From NCBI RefSeq assembly GCF_023241715.1, contig NZ_JALQCW010000114.1, positions 1 to 41,599 on the forward strand: a stretch of 41,599 nt of DNA. The letters are read 5' to 3'. Of the stretch, positions 16,782 through 24,171 are shown one piece after another; the stretch's first letter is position 1, and each line of letters starts with the position of its first letter. The DNA comes from Pseudomonas morbosilactucae (GTDB taxonomy: Bacteria > Pseudomonadota > Gammaproteobacteria > Pseudomonadales > Pseudomonadaceae). A program made the translations under genes and the position numbers. The notes below the pieces were generated by a model. It did not search any database. It was not told where the DNA came from and saw only the letters and a program-made list of their open reading frames with translations.

Positions 16782-19220
16782 ATGAGCAAGCCCCTTCTCT
16801 ACCTGCTGGCGGGCAACGGCAGCGCCGCCGACTGGTGGGACGATGCCCTGCCGCACTTCCAGCGCTACCGGGTGCAGCCCCTGGAGCTGCCGGGGTTCGG
16901 CAACAACCCGTTGCCGCCGTGCAGCGACCTCGGGGAATACGCCGACGCCCTGCTCGGCATGACCGACCCGGGGCATGCAATCCTGGCGGTAGGGGTCAGC
17001 GGCTTGCTGGTGCTGCATGCCTTGCAGCGTCGCCCCGGGCACTTTTCCCGTAGCGTGTTGCTGGCACCGGTGGGGGCGTTCCTTTGGCAGCGGCGGCTGC
17101 CGGCGCTGATGTCGCCCCTGCCCCTGCGCCAGCTGATTCATACGTTGCTCAGCCACAAACCCCAGTGGTTCGCCCACAAGTTTTCCCAACAGACCTGGAC
17201 CCCAGCCCAGTACCAACGCATGGGCGCCGGTTATGCGCGCTGCCGAGCTTTTGTACCGTCCTGGGAGCAACTGCGGGCCGACACGGCGCTGCCGCTGCTG
17301 GAGTGGGTCAGCGACCCGATCGAACTGGTCTGGGGCGATCAGGACGCGTTCCTCGGCAGCACCCAGGCCGCCGCCTGGTCGGCGATCCTGGCCCGAGCGG
17401 ACCTGCGCATCAGCCTGCAGCCGGGCTGGGGCCATTACCCGTGGATCGACAACCCTGGCGAATTCGCCGCCTGGCTGGAAAGTGCCGAGCCGGGGTTTGT
17501 CGCCCACACCAAGGGCGGTCGCCTGCGTCTGGCGCAATGGGCGGGGCAGCCGGTGCCGATGGCCCTGAACCTGGAACAGGCCGACGACCCGCGCCTGCCG
17601 GCATTGCTCGCCAGCCAGCCTGACGCCCTGTGGGCGGTGCGTTCGTCCAGCTATGGCGAAGACCAGGCCGACGCGGCCAATGCCGGCTTGAGCACCACCT
17701 ACCTGCGTGAGCCGGCGGCCAACGTCGCCCATCGGGTCGCCGAGCTGAGCGCCGCCGGGGTCGAGGAAGTGGTGGTGCAACGTTTTATCGACCCGGTGCT
17801 CTCGGGCATCGCCTTTGTCCGCCACCTGGCAGTGGAACTGGAATGGGTCGAGGGCCACCTGGAATCCCTCGCCGACGGTCACGCCAGCCCGCAACGGGCG
17901 GTGCTCTCACGCCTGGGCGCCGCCTGGGAAGATGGGCACTTTGCAACCACCCAAGGCCTGAGTGCCCAAGCCCTGTGGGACTTTCTGCAAGGGGTGCTCA
18001 AGGTCTTCCACTACGTGCCCGGGGATGTGGAATGGGCCTGGGACGGCCAGCAACTGTGGCTGCTGCAATACCGCCCCATCAGCGATTACGGCTGGCGTCG
18101 GCACCTGACTGCGGCCAATATCGCTGAAATTTTGCCCCCGCAACCCAGCCGCTTTGTCGAGTACGGCCAGCGCCGGGCGGCGGCGAGCATCCCGGCGATC
18201 ATGGCCCGCTGGGACGCCCGGGTGTTGCAGGACAACGAGCCGTTCACTGCGGTGTTCGGCGGCGCGTCCTATATCAACAACGACCTGTTCCTGGCGCGCC
18301 TGGCGGACTGGGGCATCTCTGCGGCCAGCTACGCCGGTGAAGTGGGCGGCGCCACCCCGGCCCTGCCCTGGCGCCCGCTGCGGCTGCTGCGTTCGCTGCC
18401 CCGGCTGCTGCGCATGCAACGCATTGCCCGCGGCCATCTGCTGGGCCTGCAACGGGGCCTGGAACGCTTCGACCGCGAGCTGGCGCAACTGAAAGCCGCC
18501 GGGGCCGATGGCCAGCAACTGGCAGACTGGTTCAGCCGTTTTTATGTGTTCGTGGTCCAGGGCAACCTGTGCATCGCCACCGCCCTGGCCAGCAGCGGCG
18601 GCGCCCTGCTCGGCCGCCCGCCCACCGCCTACGGCGACCTGGACAACAGCCCCCATCGCCTGCCCTGGGAAACCGACCCCGGCACCCCGCGCCCACCTGC
18701 CTGTGAGCTGCCCCTGCAAGCCCTGCCCGCCTGGCCCGGGGCCATTCGCCTGGCCCACCACCTGGGCCTGCCGGGCCTGCGCGGTTACTACCTGCAAGTG
18801 CGCGAGTGGTACCGCGACAACCTGATGCGGATTTTCTTTCGCTTACACCACGCGGTGCCCGAAGCCGATCGCAGCCACTGGTTCGCCCCCCATGAAGACC
18901 GCCGCAGCCGCGATGGCAGCTTCTGGCAGGACGGCCGTGACGGCCGTGAGCAGGCCACCGGGTTCATGATCTACCCCGGGCAGGTGCAGGGCATTCTCGG
19001 CGAGGACATCCTCCTTGAAGACAGCCTCGACCCCGGGCGCCACGCTCACTACCAAGCGGCGCGGGCGGTGATTGCGCGGATGGGCGGGCGGCTGTCCCAC
19101 GGCTCGACCTTGCTGCGCGAACTGCGCAAGCCCTCGGCGGTGTTGCCCCAGGCGGACCCGGCCTGGATCGGCCGCGAAGTGCTGTACTGCGATGGCCAGT
19201 TGAGCCTGGTGCAGCCTTAG
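16782..19220 (+). CDS. Alpha/beta hydrolase fused to a rifampin-phosphotransferase-like dikinase
   Basis: 812 residues from the ATG at 16782, which has GAGGA six bases upstream; a TTG directly before it is less likely. Residues 1 to about 240 form an alpha/beta hydrolase with Ser73 (VGVSGLL, lacking the usual last Gly of the elbow), Asp186 (VWGDQDAF) and His218 (WGHYPW). From about 280 comes a PPDK/PEP-synthase ATP-binding domain: AVRSSSYGEDQ at about 285 and DVEWAWDGQQLWLLQYRPI at 415-434. The linker TAANIAEILP begins a long middle region, as in rifampin phosphotransferase. Near the C-terminus the swivelling phosphohistidine domain has GGRLSHGSTLLREL (His773). There is no PEP/pyruvate TIM barrel. 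It probably transfers phosphate from ATP via His to an unknown small molecule. Confidence 0.85.
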   Translation: MSKPLLYLLAGNGSAADWWDDALPHFQRYRVQPLELPGFGNNPLPPCSDLGEYADALLGMTDPGHAILAVGVSGLLVLHALQRRPGHFSRSVLLAPVGAFLWQRRLPALMSPLPLRQLIHTLLSHKPQWFAHKFSQQTWTPAQYQRMGAGYARCRAFVPSWEQLRADTALPLLEWVSDPIELVWGDQDAFLGSTQAAAWSAILARADLRISLQPGWGHYPWIDNPGEFAAWLESAEPGFVAHTKGGRLRLAQWAGQPVPMALNLEQADDPRLPALLASQPDALWAVRSSSYGEDQADAANAGLSTTYLREPAANVAHRVAELSAAGVEEVVVQRFIDPVLSGIAFVRHLAVELEWVEGHLESLADGHASPQRAVLSRLGAAWEDGHFATTQGLSAQALWDFLQGVLKVFHYVPGDVEWAWDGQQLWLLQYRPISDYGWRRHLTAANIAEILPPQPSRFVEYGQRRAAASIPAIMARWDARVLQDNEPFTAVFGGASYINNDLFLARLADWGISAASYAGEVGGATPALPWRPLRLLRSLPRLLRMQRIARGHLLGLQRGLERFDRELAQLKAAGADGQQLADWFSRFYVFVVQGNLCIATALASSGGALLGRPPTAYGDLDNSPHRLPWETDPGTPRPPACELPLQALPAWPGAIRLAHHLGLPGLRGYYLQVREWYRDNLMRIFFRLHHAVPEADRSHWFAPHEDRRSRDGSFWQDGRDGREQATGFMIYPGQVQGILGEDILLEDSLDPGRHAHYQAARAVIARMGGRLSHGSTLLRELRKPSAVLPQADPAWIGREVLYCDGQLSLVQP

Positions 19221-19238
19221 GGGCGGCGGGTTCGCGGC

Positions 19239-20230
19239 CTAGAACGCCTCCAGGGCACCCTCGGCGGCGAAGCGTTCGCGGTAGGCCTGGGGCGTTACGC
19301 CGATGGCCCGCAGGAAGCTGCGGCGCAGGGTCTCTTCGCTGCCGAAGCCGCACTGCCCGGAAATGCGCTTGATCGGCAATGGCGTGTCCAGCAGCAGGCG
19401 CCGGGCGCTTTCCACCCGGATCAGCTCCACGGCCCGGGCGGGGTTTGCCCGGTGTCGGCACGGTAATGGCGGACGAAGCTGCGCTCGCTCATACCAACCT
19501 GCTGGGCCAGGGTGGCGATGTTCAGGTCCAGGGCCAGGTGCTCGGCAATCCACGCGTGCAGTTCATCGAAGCGCTGCCCCTCCTGTTGCAGGCCCAGGGT
19601 CACACTGAACTGCGACTGGCCGCCGGGGCGCTTGAGGAACACCACCAGTTGCCGGGCCACATCCAGGGCCACCGCTCGCCCCAGGTCTTGCTCCACCAGG
19701 GCCAGGGCCAGGTCGATGCCGGCGGTGACCCCGGCAGAGGTCCAGACCGGGCCGTCGTTGATAAAGATCGGATTGGGCTCCACCCGCAACTGCGGGTATT
19801 CCTCGGCCAACTGCTCGCAACGCGTCCAATGGGTGACCACTCGCCGGCCATCGAGCCAGCCGCTGGCCGCCAGCAGAAAAGCCCCGGTACACACCGACGC
19901 CACGCGGCGCGAACGCGCGGCCTGGCGCGCAACCCAGTCCACCAACCGTAGGTCTTCGGCGGCGGCATACACGCCCCAGCCTCCGGAGATGATCAGGGTA
20001 TCGCTCGGTGCGTCCTCGGCCGGCAACGGCTCGGCCACCAGCGCCAGCCCCGCCGAGGTCTGCAACGGGCCGCCCGGCGCGGCGATCACCGTGGCCACAT
20101 AGGGCGCCGGCAACCCGCGCTGGCGCAACAGGTCATTGGCCGAGGAAAACACCTGCAAGGGGCCGGTGACGTCCAGCACTTGGGCATTGGCAAAGGCCAG
20201 CACGTAAACGGTTTTGGCGGCGTTGGGCAT
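19239..20230 (-). pseudogene. GlxA-type AraC regulator with DJ-1/PfpI sensor domain, frameshifted
   Basis: An N-terminal DJ-1/PfpI-like domain (VYVLAFANAQVLDVTGPLQVF, SVCTGAFLLAASG) is followed by a C-terminal AraC DNA-binding domain, in total about 330 residues as usual for GlxA/FtrA-like regulators. The first frame (20230 to 19421) breaks after RHYRADTGQTP. The rest, ARAVELIRVESARRLLL through FGSEETLRRSF and GVTPQAYRERF, lies in another frame ending at 19239. One G missing from a GGCC run near 19,434-19,440 accounts for it. It is divergent from the isonitrile hydratase gene and probably controls it. A small palindrome (TGGCG-N4-CGCCA, 20255-20268) in the shared gap could be its site. Confidence 0.82.
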
Positions 20231-20344
20231 GATTGGCGTGATTCGTGGGCAGGTTGGCGGATACGCCAGAGATTAGGGCGCTAGAGTTCAGCCGTCCACC
20301 CGCTTTTCGGGTAAGAGCCATCGGATCGACCAAGGGGAAATGCA

Positions 20345-21034
20345 ATGACGCTGCAGATAGGTTTTCTACTGTTTCCACAGGTTCAGCAACTGGACCTGAC
20401 CGGCCCTTACGACGTGCTGGCCTCCCTGCCTGACGTCAAAGTGCACCTGATCTGGAAGGACCTGGAGCCGGTGGTCGCCAGCACCGGCCTGGTCCTGCAC
20501 CCCACCACCACCTATGCCGACTGCCCGCCGCTGGATGTGATCTGCGTGCCCGGCGGCTCCGGTGTCGGCCCCCTGATGGAGGATGAACCCACCCTGGACT
20601 TCATCCGTCAGCACGCCGAAGGCGCGCGCTACGTGACCTCAGTGTGCACCGGTTCCCTGGTGCTCGGCGCCGCCGGCCTGCTGCAAGGCAAGCGCGCCAC
20701 CACCCACTGGGCCTACCACGAATTGCTTGCGCCCCTGGGCGCCATCCCGGTGCAGGAGCGCGTGGTGCGTGACGGCAACCTGCTGACCGGTGGCGGCATC
20801 ACCGCCGGCATTGATTTCGCCCTGGTGCTGGCCGCCGAGCTGTTCGGCCAGGCCCGTGCCGAGCTGGTGCAGTTGCAGCTGGAATACGCACCGGCACCGC
20901 CGTTCAACGCCGGCCGCCCGGACACCGCCCCGGCTGCGGTGCGCGATGAGGCGCTGAGCAAGGTCGTCGAGTCCTTGAAAGTGCGCACCCAAGTCACCCA
21001 ACGCGCGGCCCAGCGCCTGGGCCTCGCGGGCTGA
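20345..21034 (+). CDS. inhA: Isonitrile hydratase (DJ-1/PfpI superfamily)
   Basis: 229 residues. Isonitrile hydratase adds water to isonitriles to give N-substituted formamides. The text MTLQIGFLLFPQVQQLDLTG and SVCTGSLVLGAAGLL closely matches what I remember of the Pseudomonas putida enzyme, whose catalytic Cys lies in the VCTG motif. No signal peptide, so cytoplasmic. An AAGGGGAAA ribosome site precedes the ATG. It is divergent from a GlxA-like regulator whose sensor domain is a relative of this enzyme, which suggests that the regulator senses a similar ligand. Confidence 0.88.
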   Translation: MTLQIGFLLFPQVQQLDLTGPYDVLASLPDVKVHLIWKDLEPVVASTGLVLHPTTTYADCPPLDVICVPGGSGVGPLMEDEPTLDFIRQHAEGARYVTSVCTGSLVLGAAGLLQGKRATTHWAYHELLAPLGAIPVQERVVRDGNLLTGGGITAGIDFALVLAAELFGQARAELVQLQLEYAPAPPFNAGRPDTAPAAVRDEALSKVVESLKVRTQVTQRAAQRLGLAG

Positions 21035-21046
21035 CCGATGCCCTGC

Positions 21047-21078
21047 CACGTGGGCCCGGCTCAGGCCCGGCCCACGTG
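21047..21078. terminator. Hairpin between convergent inhA and ABM-domain genes
   Basis: A 10-bp perfect stem (CACGTGGGCC and its complement) spans the stop codon of the minus-strand gene. There is no T run, so termination would be weak or Rho-assisted. It separates two converging genes. Confidence 0.45.
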
Positions 21079-21405
21079 CCCCGCGCGACTGTTGCCAAGT
21101 AATTGGCTGATGCGCCCGTCGCCATAGGTGCGCTCCACCTTGGAAATCACCACCTGATAACCCGCGTACCAGCGCTGATATTGGCGCTTGGCGGCCAGGT
21201 GCTGCGGGTGACGGGCAAAGGCGCTGATCGAGGCTTCGTCTTCCCAGTAATAGCTGGCGTTGATCAACTGCTGATCGGCAGACACCCACGACTGGCTGCC
21301 GACAAAACCCGGCAGGCTGTGGGCAATCTCGTCGATGATCGCGCTCAGGCGCTGAAACTCCTCATCCCGTTGTCCCGGCTTATAGATGAATGCGGCGATG
21401 TACAT
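21061..21405 (-). CDS. Antibiotic biosynthesis monooxygenase (ABM)-domain protein
   Basis: 114 residues from ATG 21405, which has AAGGGAG at good distance. A longer open frame upstream antisense to lysE is not part of it. The sequence MYIAAFIYKPGQRDEEFQRLSAIIDEIAHSLPGFVGSQSW, then YYWEDEASISAFARHPQHLAAKRQYQRWY, has the ferredoxin-like ABM (dimeric alpha-beta barrel) pattern of heme or quinol monooxygenases and their non-enzymatic relatives. It follows lysE by 26 bp on the same strand and is likely co-transcribed with it. The substrate is unknown. Confidence 0.85.
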   Translation of the reverse strand: MYIAAFIYKPGQRDEEFQRLSAIIDEIAHSLPGFVGSQSWVSADQQLINASYYWEDEASISAFARHPQHLAAKRQYQRWYAGYQVVISKVERTYGDGRISQLLGNSRAGHVGRA

Positions 21406-21431
21406 GTTCGAACTCCCTTGTGAGTGATCCA

Positions 21432-22061
21432 TCAAACAGGGCGGGCCATCAGCAGCAAACGCAGGGCCAGCCACAGCAACACCGCCGCCAGCAGCCAGGG
21501 CTGAACCCTGGCAAACCCGGAACCCGTCGAAAAAAACCGCCGCAGCCCCCCGCCAAACACACCCAGCAGGGTATGAAAAACCCCGCTGACCAGGGTCAGC
21601 AGCAACCCCAGGACCAGCAGTTGCCCAGCGATGGCGCCGCGTTCCGGGTGCACGAACTGCGGCAGGAAGACCATGAAAAACAGCAGCGCCTTGGGGTTCA
21701 GCAAACTGTTGCACAGCGCCCGCACAAACACCGTGGGCAGCGGTACCCTGGGGCGGCTGTCGAGGTCGACCGGGGCCTGGGACCGCAACGCCTGATACGC
21801 CAGCCAGAGCAGGTAGATCACCCCGGCGTAGCGGATCAGGTCGAAAGCCGGCGGCCAACCGGCCACCAGCGCCGTGACGCCGCTGGCAGTCAGCAGGGTC
21901 AGGAGCACGTCCGCCGCACCGATGCCCAGCCCCGAGGCCACGCCACCACGCCAGCCATAGGCCACGCCGTGGCTGATCACAAAGGCCATGTTCGGCCCCG
22001 GCGAGAGCAGCAACAGCAGCACCGCGCCCAGAAAAATCGAGAGGGTTGCCAGGTCCAACAT
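21432..22061 (-). CDS. LysE/RhtB family amino-acid exporter
   Basis: 209 residues with about six hydrophobic segments. The family signature SPGPNMAFVISHGVAYGWRGGVASGLGIG follows the first helix, and NSLLNPKALLFFMVFLPQF in the middle is diagnostic for LysE/RhtB transporters, which export amino acids or their derivatives through the inner membrane. It is divergent from a MocR-type regulator, a common pairing in Pseudomonas, so its expression probably depends on that protein. Confidence 0.93.
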   Translation of the reverse strand: MLDLATLSIFLGAVLLLLLSPGPNMAFVISHGVAYGWRGGVASGLGIGAADVLLTLLTASGVTALVAGWPPAFDLIRYAGVIYLLWLAYQALRSQAPVDLDSRPRVPLPTVFVRALCNSLLNPKALLFFMVFLPQFVHPERGAIAGQLLVLGLLLTLVSGVFHTLLGVFGGGLRRFFSTGSGFARVQPWLLAAVLLWLALRLLLMARPV

Positions 22062-22108
22062 GGCGGGAGCGCTCCAACGGGAAAGGCGCTAGATTAGGCC
22101 GCCAATCT

Positions 22109-22137
22109 GATACAAACAAAAAACTGTTCTAGATACA
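22109..22137. promoter_or_regulatory. Direct repeat, possible MocR binding site
   Basis: Two GATACA copies at 22109-22114 and 22132-22137, 23 bp apart, in the 88-bp gap between lysE and the MocR gene. MocR regulators often bind direct repeats about two helical turns apart, as seen here. The sites are short, so the call is tentative. Confidence 0.4.
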
Positions 22138-22149
22138 GCAGGCCCTGCC

Positions 22150-23475
22150 ATGCCCCGTACCCGCTACAAAATCATCGTCGACCGCTTCGCAGGCCTGATT
22201 CGCAATGGCCACTTGGCCCCGGGCATCCAACTGCCCACGGTGCGTGCCTTGATGGCCGAAGAGCGGGTGGCCCTGGCCACGGCGCTCCGGGTCTACAACG
22301 AACTGGAAGCCACCGGCCTGGTGGTGGGCGAGCCGGGCCGTGGCACCTTTGTCCGCGACACCTGCCTGCCCCGGGGCATAGGCCTGGAGCAACAGCCGGC
22401 GGCCGACGGCCTGCTCGACCTGACCTTCAACTACCCGTCCCTGCCCGGCCAGGCACAAAGCCTGCGGGAAGGACTGCGCGCCATCGCCGCCTCGGGGGAC
22501 CTGGATGCCCTGCTGCACTCGGCGCCCCAGGGCGGGCGCCCCCACGAGCGGCAAACGGCGGCCCGGCATTTGCGCAATCGGCAGGTACGGGTCGGCGGTG
22601 ACCAGGTGCTGATCGTCAACGGTGCCCAGCAAGGCCTGGCGGTGACGGTGATGGCGCTGCTCAAGCCGGGGGAGGTGCTCGCCCTCGACGCCCTCACCTA
22701 CCCGGGAATGAAAACCCTGGCCCACAGTCATCGCCTGGATTTGGAAGCCCTGCCCCAGCGTCAGGGACAAATGGACCTGGATGCCCTGGAAGCCTTGTGC
22801 CAACGGCGCCCGGTGCGGGCCGTGTATTGCATGCCGACCCTGCACAACCCCCTGGGCACAGTGATGCCCGACGCCGACCGGCAACGCCTGGTGCACCTGG
22901 CCCGAGCCTACGATTTACTGCTGATCGAGGACGGCGCCTACGCCTTCCTTGCCGAGCCTTCGCCCAAGCCCCTGCAAAACCTCGCCCCGGAGCGCACGAT
23001 TTATGTGAGCGGCTTATCCAAGAGCGTGGCTTCGGGCTTGCGCCTGGGGTTTATCGCCGCGCCCCTGGCATTGATCCCGGCCCTGGAGCAGGCGATTCGC
23101 GTGTCCACCTGGAGCACGCCGTCGCTGACCGTGGCCCTGGGTTGCCGCTGGATTGAGTCCGGCTTGGTGGACAGCCTGGAAGAACAGAAGCGCCTGGATG
23201 CCCAGGCTCGGCAAACACTTGCACGACGAGTGCTCAAGGGCTGTGAGTACCTGGCTCACCCGAGTTCCTATTACCTCTGGCTGACACTGCCCGAAGGCCT
23301 GCGCGCCGACAGCGTGGTCGGTGCCCTGGAGCGACAGGGCGTGCGGGTGACCTCGGCCCAGCCCTTCGCCACCACCGCCCATGTGCCCCAGGCATTGCGG
23401 CTGGCCCTGGGGTCCATTGGCCTGCCATTGCTGGAACAGGCCCTGACCCAGGTTCGCCATGAAGTCACGCGGTGA
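22150..23475 (+). CDS. MocR-type regulator (GntR DNA-binding domain plus aminotransferase-like domain)
   Basis: 441 residues. Residues 1 to about 70 are a GntR winged helix (YKIIVDRFAGLIRNGHLAPGIQLPTVRALM, GLVVGEPGRGTFV). The rest is a fold-type I PLP domain with the internal-aldimine Lys291 in SGLSKSVASGLRLGF. MocR proteins bind PLP, or PLP with an amino acid, and use it to control transcription rather than catalysis. It is divergent from lysE, with a direct repeat between them, so it probably controls that exporter and itself. Confidence 0.93.
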   Translation: MPRTRYKIIVDRFAGLIRNGHLAPGIQLPTVRALMAEERVALATALRVYNELEATGLVVGEPGRGTFVRDTCLPRGIGLEQQPAADGLLDLTFNYPSLPGQAQSLREGLRAIAASGDLDALLHSAPQGGRPHERQTAARHLRNRQVRVGGDQVLIVNGAQQGLAVTVMALLKPGEVLALDALTYPGMKTLAHSHRLDLEALPQRQGQMDLDALEALCQRRPVRAVYCMPTLHNPLGTVMPDADRQRLVHLARAYDLLLIEDGAYAFLAEPSPKPLQNLAPERTIYVSGLSKSVASGLRLGFIAAPLALIPALEQAIRVSTWSTPSLTVALGCRWIESGLVDSLEEQKRLDAQARQTLARRVLKGCEYLAHPSSYYLWLTLPEGLRADSVVGALERQGVRVTSAQPFATTAHVPQALRLALGSIGLPLLEQALTQVRHEVTR

Positions 23476-23510
23476 ATGGGCTTCACGGGGAGGGTGGCCT
23501 TACGGGCCCT

Positions 23511-23584
23511 ATCGCTGGCAAGCCGGCGCCTACAGATGTGTTCGGGGATGCAAGAGCCTTGCAGGAGCCGGCTTGCCGGCGATG
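23511..23584. repeat. Pair of inverted REP sequences (REPIN-like)
   Basis: Two copies of a Pseudomonas-type REP face each other: one at 23511-23534 (core GGCAAGCCGGC) and one at 23561-23584 (core GCCGGCTTGCCGGC). A degenerate third copy starts near 23600 (CATCGCTGGCGAACTCGC). Such pairs are mobilised by RAYT transposases; none is in this window. Confidence 0.75.
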
Positions 23585-23645
23585 GTGATCTTGCGGGCCT
23601 CATCGCTGGCGAACTCGCGACAGGCTGCTTGCTTGAATCGCAGGC

Positions 23646-23672
23646 AAAAAAAAACCCGCCGAAGCGGGTTTT
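23646..23672. terminator. Intrinsic terminator of the Rsm-like sRNA
   Basis: AACCCGC, loop CGAA, GCGGGTT. On the minus strand it is followed by nine T, a strong terminator for the sRNA. On the plus strand only TTTT follows, giving a weaker stop for the MocR transcript. Confidence 0.88.
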
Positions 23673-23760
23673 CTCCAAGACCATCGGTGACTCCCTGTCG
23701 GTGCCTCCATGCAGATGGTCGATCGTCCCTGATCCTGCAGCACTTCCTGTGCTGCAGTTG
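23646..23760 (-). ncRNA. Candidate Rsm-family regulatory sRNA (RsmX/Y/Z-like)
   Basis: On the minus strand this gives an RNA of about 110 bases with five to six GGA motifs, several in hairpin loops. Stem CTGCAGCAC / GTGCTGCAG (23757-23735) presents AGGAA. A GATC/GATC mini-stem presents AGGGAC. An outer stem GACCATC/GATGGTC encloses ATGGAG and a GAC-AGGGA-GTC hairpin. TTGGAGAA comes just before the terminator. This is the hallmark of RNAs that sequester RsmA/RsmE in the Gac/Rsm pathway. The 5' end is a guess (near 23755-23762). No ORF fits. Which of the Rsm RNAs it is, or whether it is an extra copy, I cannot say. Confidence 0.68.
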
Positions 23761-23806
23761 ATGGAATGAAGGTTACGGGGAAAGTCCTGAGGGCAAAAGG
23801 CGATAT

Positions 23807-23826
23807 TCTTACCGTCTGACGTAAGA
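23807..23826. promoter_or_regulatory. Palindrome upstream of the Rsm-like sRNA
   Basis: TCTTAC, 8 bp, GTAAGA. Its centre is about 55-60 bp upstream of the predicted sRNA start, where the GacA site of rsm genes usually lies. However, the half-sites are in the opposite order to the known GacA element (TGTAAG-N6-CTTACA), so another regulator is possible. Confidence 0.4.
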
Positions 23827-23885
23827 CATTCGCTATAGCCCCCCCCCTCCGAAAACCCTTAGCCCCAGGCGCAAACCTGAGTTGT

Positions 23886-24152
23886 TCAGCGGCAGAAACG
23901 CTCTAGCGCATGCAGGGCCAGGATCAATTGCGTCGGCTCCAGGGCCCAGCGCCGCTCGCGCCCCTGCTTGGCATCGCGCACCAGGCCGGCCAGTGCGAGG
24001 ACTTGCAGGTGCTTGGTCACCGCCTGGCGGCTGATGTCGGTGGCCTGGGTCAATTGGCTGATGGACAAGGGCTGGCCCTCACACAGCAGCGCCACCAAGC
24101 GCAGGCGGGTGCCGTCGCCCAGGGCCGCAAAGATCAGCGCCGAGCGCTCCAT
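23886..24152 (-). CDS. ArsR-family transcriptional regulator
   Basis: 88 residues from ATG 24152, preceded by AAGGG at 5 bases; an upstream TTG at 24185 would add 11 residues and overlap the SRPBCC gene. The winged helix is clear: ALGDGTRLRLVALL, then LTQATDISRQAVTKHLQVLALAGLV and the wing GRERRWAL. There is no metal-binding Cys cluster, which fits the small non-metal ArsR group that is paired with SRPBCC/AHSA1 proteins. It lies 19 bp after that gene on the same strand and probably controls it. Confidence 0.9.
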   Translation of the reverse strand: MERSALIFAALGDGTRLRLVALLCEGQPLSISQLTQATDISRQAVTKHLQVLALAGLVRDAKQGRERRWALEPTQLILALHALERFCR

Positions 24153-24171
24153 GATGGCCCTTGAGGCCGGG

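Noticed and set aside
16215..17894. Open frame of 559 codons on the minus strand
   Set aside because: Lies opposite the epimerase and hydrolase-dikinase genes, both of which have clear motifs.
21406..22119. Long upstream extension of the ABM-domain frame
   Set aside because: It runs through lysE in another frame; the ribosome site and family start fit ATG 21405.
23807..23826. Canonical GacA upstream element for the sRNA
   Set aside because: Half-sites are in the reverse order and spaced by 8, not TGTAAG-N6-CTTACA, so I list it only as an unassigned palindrome.
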